From Adiantum capillus-veneris (lineage: Eukaryota > Streptophyta > Polypodiopsida > Polypodiales > Pteridaceae): a stretch of 60,000 nt of DNA. The notes below the pieces were generated by a model, which was given only the letters and a program-made list of their open reading frames with translations, was not told the origin of the DNA and made no database searches. Where the stretch lies: positions 121,493,543-121,553,542 of the forward strand of contig CM043960.1 in the NCBI GenBank assembly GCA_014529385.2, in the 5' to 3' direction. Numbering within the stretch: position 1 is the first letter of the stretch; the number at the start of each line of letters is the position of its first letter. Of this stretch, positions 57,103 through 60,000 are shown in pieces. The position numbers and the translations under genes were made by a program.

Positions 57103-58083
57103 ACTTAACGTTCTTCCTTGTTAAGTCATGTAATGGTCCTGCTATTTGAGAGAATTTTGCTATGAAGCATCTATAGTATGCACACATACTAATAAAGCTT
57201 CTTAGCTCATGTAGATTCCTTAGATTAGGCCATGCTTTTATTACCTCCAACTTTGAAGGATCCATATGGATACCATCTTGAGAGATAATATGACCTAAGT
57301 ATGAATCTCTTGAAGGAAAAATTCTCTTTTCTTTTGATTGATAAAAAGCTTGTTCTCCCTCAATGCTTAAAAATCATCTGGAGATGTTGCTTGTGTTCCC
57401 CCAAGGACTTGGAGTAGATGATGATATCATGAAAGAACACTCCATTGAATTTGCGGTAGGGTCTAAATATTTTCTCCATTGAACAATTGAACGTGGATGG
57501 TGCATTAGTCAAGCCAAAAGGCATGACTAGACATTCATAAAGACCAAAAATTGTATGAAACGCGGTCTTTAGGGTATCTTCATTCACTATCCTTATTTGA
57601 TGATAGCCACGTTTAAGGTCAATCCTACTGAAGTAGGTAGAGCCTTGTAGCTTATCAAACAAATCTTCTACCCGAGGTATGGGGAAATTTGTTTTTGATA
57701 GTGATATGGTTTAGTGCTCGATAGTTCATACACATGCGGTATGTACCATCTTTCTTTTGCACTAAAAGGACTAGAGAACAAAAGTGAGAGGAGCTAGGCC
57801 TCACCATCCCTTTGTCTACCAATTCTTGTACTTGCCTCATGATCTCCTCTTGTTGATCTTGGGAAACTTGATAAGGAGGCTTGTTAGGCGGTGAACTTTC
57901 TGGTAGGAGCTCAATTCGATGGCCATCATCCCCTTGTTTTGGAGGTAAGTTCATAGGGATATCATTGATGAACACATCTTGGAATCCATTTAGAATATTA
58001 GACAAGTCTAACTCTTCTTGATTTCTACCATTTACATTTGATGAAACATTAGGACCTTTTAGGGACTCTTTAACAAAAATCAT
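57103..58083 (-). pseudogene. A3 reverse transcriptase
   Basis: The open parts are 58083-57655 and 57662-57360. [15 protein letters not shown], then SRIDLKRGYHQIR, then [13 protein letters not shown] are visible. The catalytic FFDD is FFHD (His at about 57429-57431), which removes one metal-binding Asp. A frameshift lies near 57660 and another near 57365. It is non-functional. Confidence 0.9.
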
Positions 58084-58520
58084 GTACGCAAAATCTTTTC
58101 ATTGATTTGTCAAAATTAGGAGGATTTACAAGTGGTATAGTACAACCATACTCACTAGCATCTATATAGATGCTCTTTTTCCTGTAGGTGAAGTAGATTC
58201 TCCTTTCAAGAAACTTCATGTTGGCAGCCATGCGGTTGAACCATGGTGCCCCTAAGATAACATTTGCATGTTGGAGAGGAGTCTTCTTTGTCGACGTAGC
58301 TTTGGACATGAAGCCTCAACTTCCCAATCAAGGGAGTAGCAGAGGCTTGTTGTCCTTTGAAAGCTGCATCTACATTTACAGTATCTCCCATCTTGAAATC
58401 TTGAATGCCCAACTTAGTGTCCAACTCCATTGATATGAATTTGTGAGTAGAGCTAGGGTCACACAAGATGAAGGCATCATGCTCCCTTACCTTTCCTCGA
58501 GCATAGGAGAGAGGTGATCA
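58070..58520 (-). pseudogene. A3 protease
   Basis: The overlapping frames 58466-58206 and 58309-58070 carry MCDPSSTHKFIS (D-P-S, compared with D-P-G in A1 and E) and VILGAPWFNRMAAN in the second frame. A small deletion near 58285 explains the frame change. Confidence 0.85.
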
Positions 58521-59918
58521 TTTGCAATGAGCATCCCCTTTTGCGGCGTTGATCGTCGAAGTTCTAGGAGTCTCATTGTGGGCATTTCTCTTGGGGCAAG
58601 AGCTATAGCCATGTCCTTGCTCCCCACATTTAAGACATTTGTGGTACTTACGAAAAGCTTCAAGTTGTTTAGGAGAAAGGTTCTTTTTACCTTTGTAAAC
58701 TCTCTTCTCCTTGGACCAATTGTTATTGTTGTTTTTATGGGAATTGCCTTGGGAAGAATTTTGGGCATTGGCTTTCCCCTTTGCAGCACTTTTGTCTTTT
58801 CTTTCCATGGGTTTGACATTCCTTCTAGCCCCTTGTTGGAAATTGATGCGTGAAGCAATCATAGTGTGGTGGATTACTTTGGTGATAGAACCAGGCTGTT
58901 GGGATTTGACATACTCGGTCATCTCTTTAGGTAATCCAGCACAAAGCTGTTCCCTTTCTTGGTGAAGTCTACCTTTTGAAAGACAGTAGCCTTGAGATGT
59001 AAATCTCAAAACTTGCCCGCATATTTGTGGATATACTCATGGGAGAGAAGCTTCAAACTCCACCATTTGGTAAGCACTTTGTCCTTTGCATCACTTGCAA
59101 GGAATTGCTTCATGATGGAAACTTGTAGAGTTTTCCATGTCTTTGGGGCTTCGCCGTTCCCACGAAGGCTAGACCACCATTGACGAGCAAACTTTTGGAA
59201 GTGCATAGCTACATGGCGTATCTTGGAGGACTCCATGAAGCCCTCATCTCCAAAGGCCGCATCAAATTGCTGGATGAAGGCCAATACTTTACCGGTGGAA
59301 CCTTTAGTAGGTGAGAAAAAGAGATACTCTTTCCTCCCTCTTTGAACTTCTTGAGATTTTGGGACCTTCGCCATGCATGGTAATATTTGTGATGTCCTCC
59401 CCTCTTGTATTCTTAAGGAGAATAGTTGTAGCTTTGGTCAGAAGAGAATGAAGGTGAAGAAGAAGGAGAAGAGGGTGACCTCTTTCTTGCCCTTTTCTTC
59501 CTTTGTTTCCTCTCTTCCCTTTCGGAGTGACAAGGAGAAGGATTGTGGGTTAATCATTTCCTCTTGGGAGGAGTTGGAGATCGTCTAGACCGCCATCTTC
59601 GTGGAGCCACATTTTCAAAGGAACTTAGGGATTCACTTCTTTTCCATTCTTTGGATTTCTCCTCTCTTACCAGAGAGAGTCTTCTTTTGGGGGATCTCGT
59701 CAAGAGGCCTCCTAAGCTCTCTGTCCTCTTGGAGAGGAAATAAAATCCCATAACCACAATTGTTTAGTAACTTTGGCTTGCAAAGCAGGGTTGCTTGTAG
59801 CTTGCTGCAACCTACTAACAAGATAATTGACAAACATGGGGGCATCATCATTAGCACCGTCATGTGCAAAATCAAAGTTATCAATATTCATTCTACTCTC
59901 TTGGTTATTGTCAGCCAT
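58518..59918 (-). pseudogene. A3 gag
   Basis: The start is the conserved MADNNQES ATG (59916-59918). The N-terminal part breaks near 59760. The Arg/Ser-rich part is near 59554-59740, and the core with ARQWWSSLRGN is at 59006-59374. The knuckle CLKCGEQGHGYSSC lies within 58518-59009 and has intact CCHC residues. Several frameshifts break the protein. Confidence 0.87.
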
Positions 59919-60000
59919 GCTAATTATACTTATGTATAGAATTACTTTGTGCTTTGGTATTCTCAAAAACCTTAGTCGCTACTCTTCTTTTGAAACATTA

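Larger units (their letters stand above)
57103..60000 (-). mobile_element. A3: third, decayed family-A chromovirus copy (continues past window)
   Basis: This matches A1 from about 4450 (RT/RNase H junction) through gag. Its 3' half (RNase H, integrase, LTR) is missing: similarity begins abruptly near 57103 with ACTTAACGTTCTTCC. The 5' part runs off the window. It is the most decayed of the three family-A copies, with many frameshifts, and lies beside F rather than inside C. Confidence 0.9.

Noticed and set aside
1-60000. Intact host genes, tRNA or rRNA genes
   Set aside because: All long frames fall in retroelement domains or their shadows. I saw no tRNA-like cloverleaf or rRNA sequence; the TGGTATCA motifs are primer sites.

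Overview
This window contains no recognisable host gene. It is plant nuclear repeat DNA made of nested Ty3/gypsy-type LTR retrotransposons. A land plant is indicated by the chromodomain-bearing chromoviruses primed by initiator tRNA-Met, the giant Tat/Athila-like (OTA-type) element with a YMDD reverse transcriptase, and stop codons that look like C-to-T decay of CAG and CGA codons, as expected at heavily methylated plant repeats. The insert-within-insert layering suggests a large, repeat-rich genome. The sequence does not reveal the species.

Layout. (1) Element B is a + strand chromovirus. Its 5' LTR (1-574 plus 9280-10369, start outside the window) is split by element A1. Its internal region is 10370-15456 and its 3' LTR 15457-17816. 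(2) Element A1 (575-9279, - strand) is a full-length chromovirus with 1.57-kb LTRs and a GAAGA target duplication. (3) F (17817-21429 and 55695 to about 56650, + strand) is an old, unassigned retroelement-like sequence. (4) Element C (21430-55694, - strand) is a giant Tat/Athila-like element inserted in F with GGAGC target duplications. Without its nested insertions it is about 22 kb. (5) Element D (21458-27651, - strand), a gag-only non-autonomous LTR element, sits inside C's left LTR. (6) Element E (41345-47212, - strand), a second family-A copy with a large internal deletion, interrupts C's reverse transcriptase gene. (7) A third, 5'-continuing family-A copy (A3) fills 57103-60000.

Element C is the most interesting part. 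In its own direction (right to left) it runs: 5' LTR, PBS, leader with four copies of a 24-bp palindrome, long gag, protease, RT, RNase H, integrase with two successive zinc-binding H2C2 modules, a second retropepsin-like domain after the integrase, a tandemly duplicated 2.6-3.4 kb segment, another array of the same palindrome at exact 285-bp period, a roughly 1,150-codon extra ORF of unknown function in the env position, PPT and 3' LTR. The palindrome arrays lie just upstream of both coding units, and related half-sites lie in the LTRs. This looks like shared regulatory or replication architecture that I do not recognise from known families.

Insertion order from nesting: F is oldest; C is in F and B abuts F; D and E are in C, and A1 is in B. 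All pol genes carry stops or frameshifts, so no copy in the window looks autonomous today.
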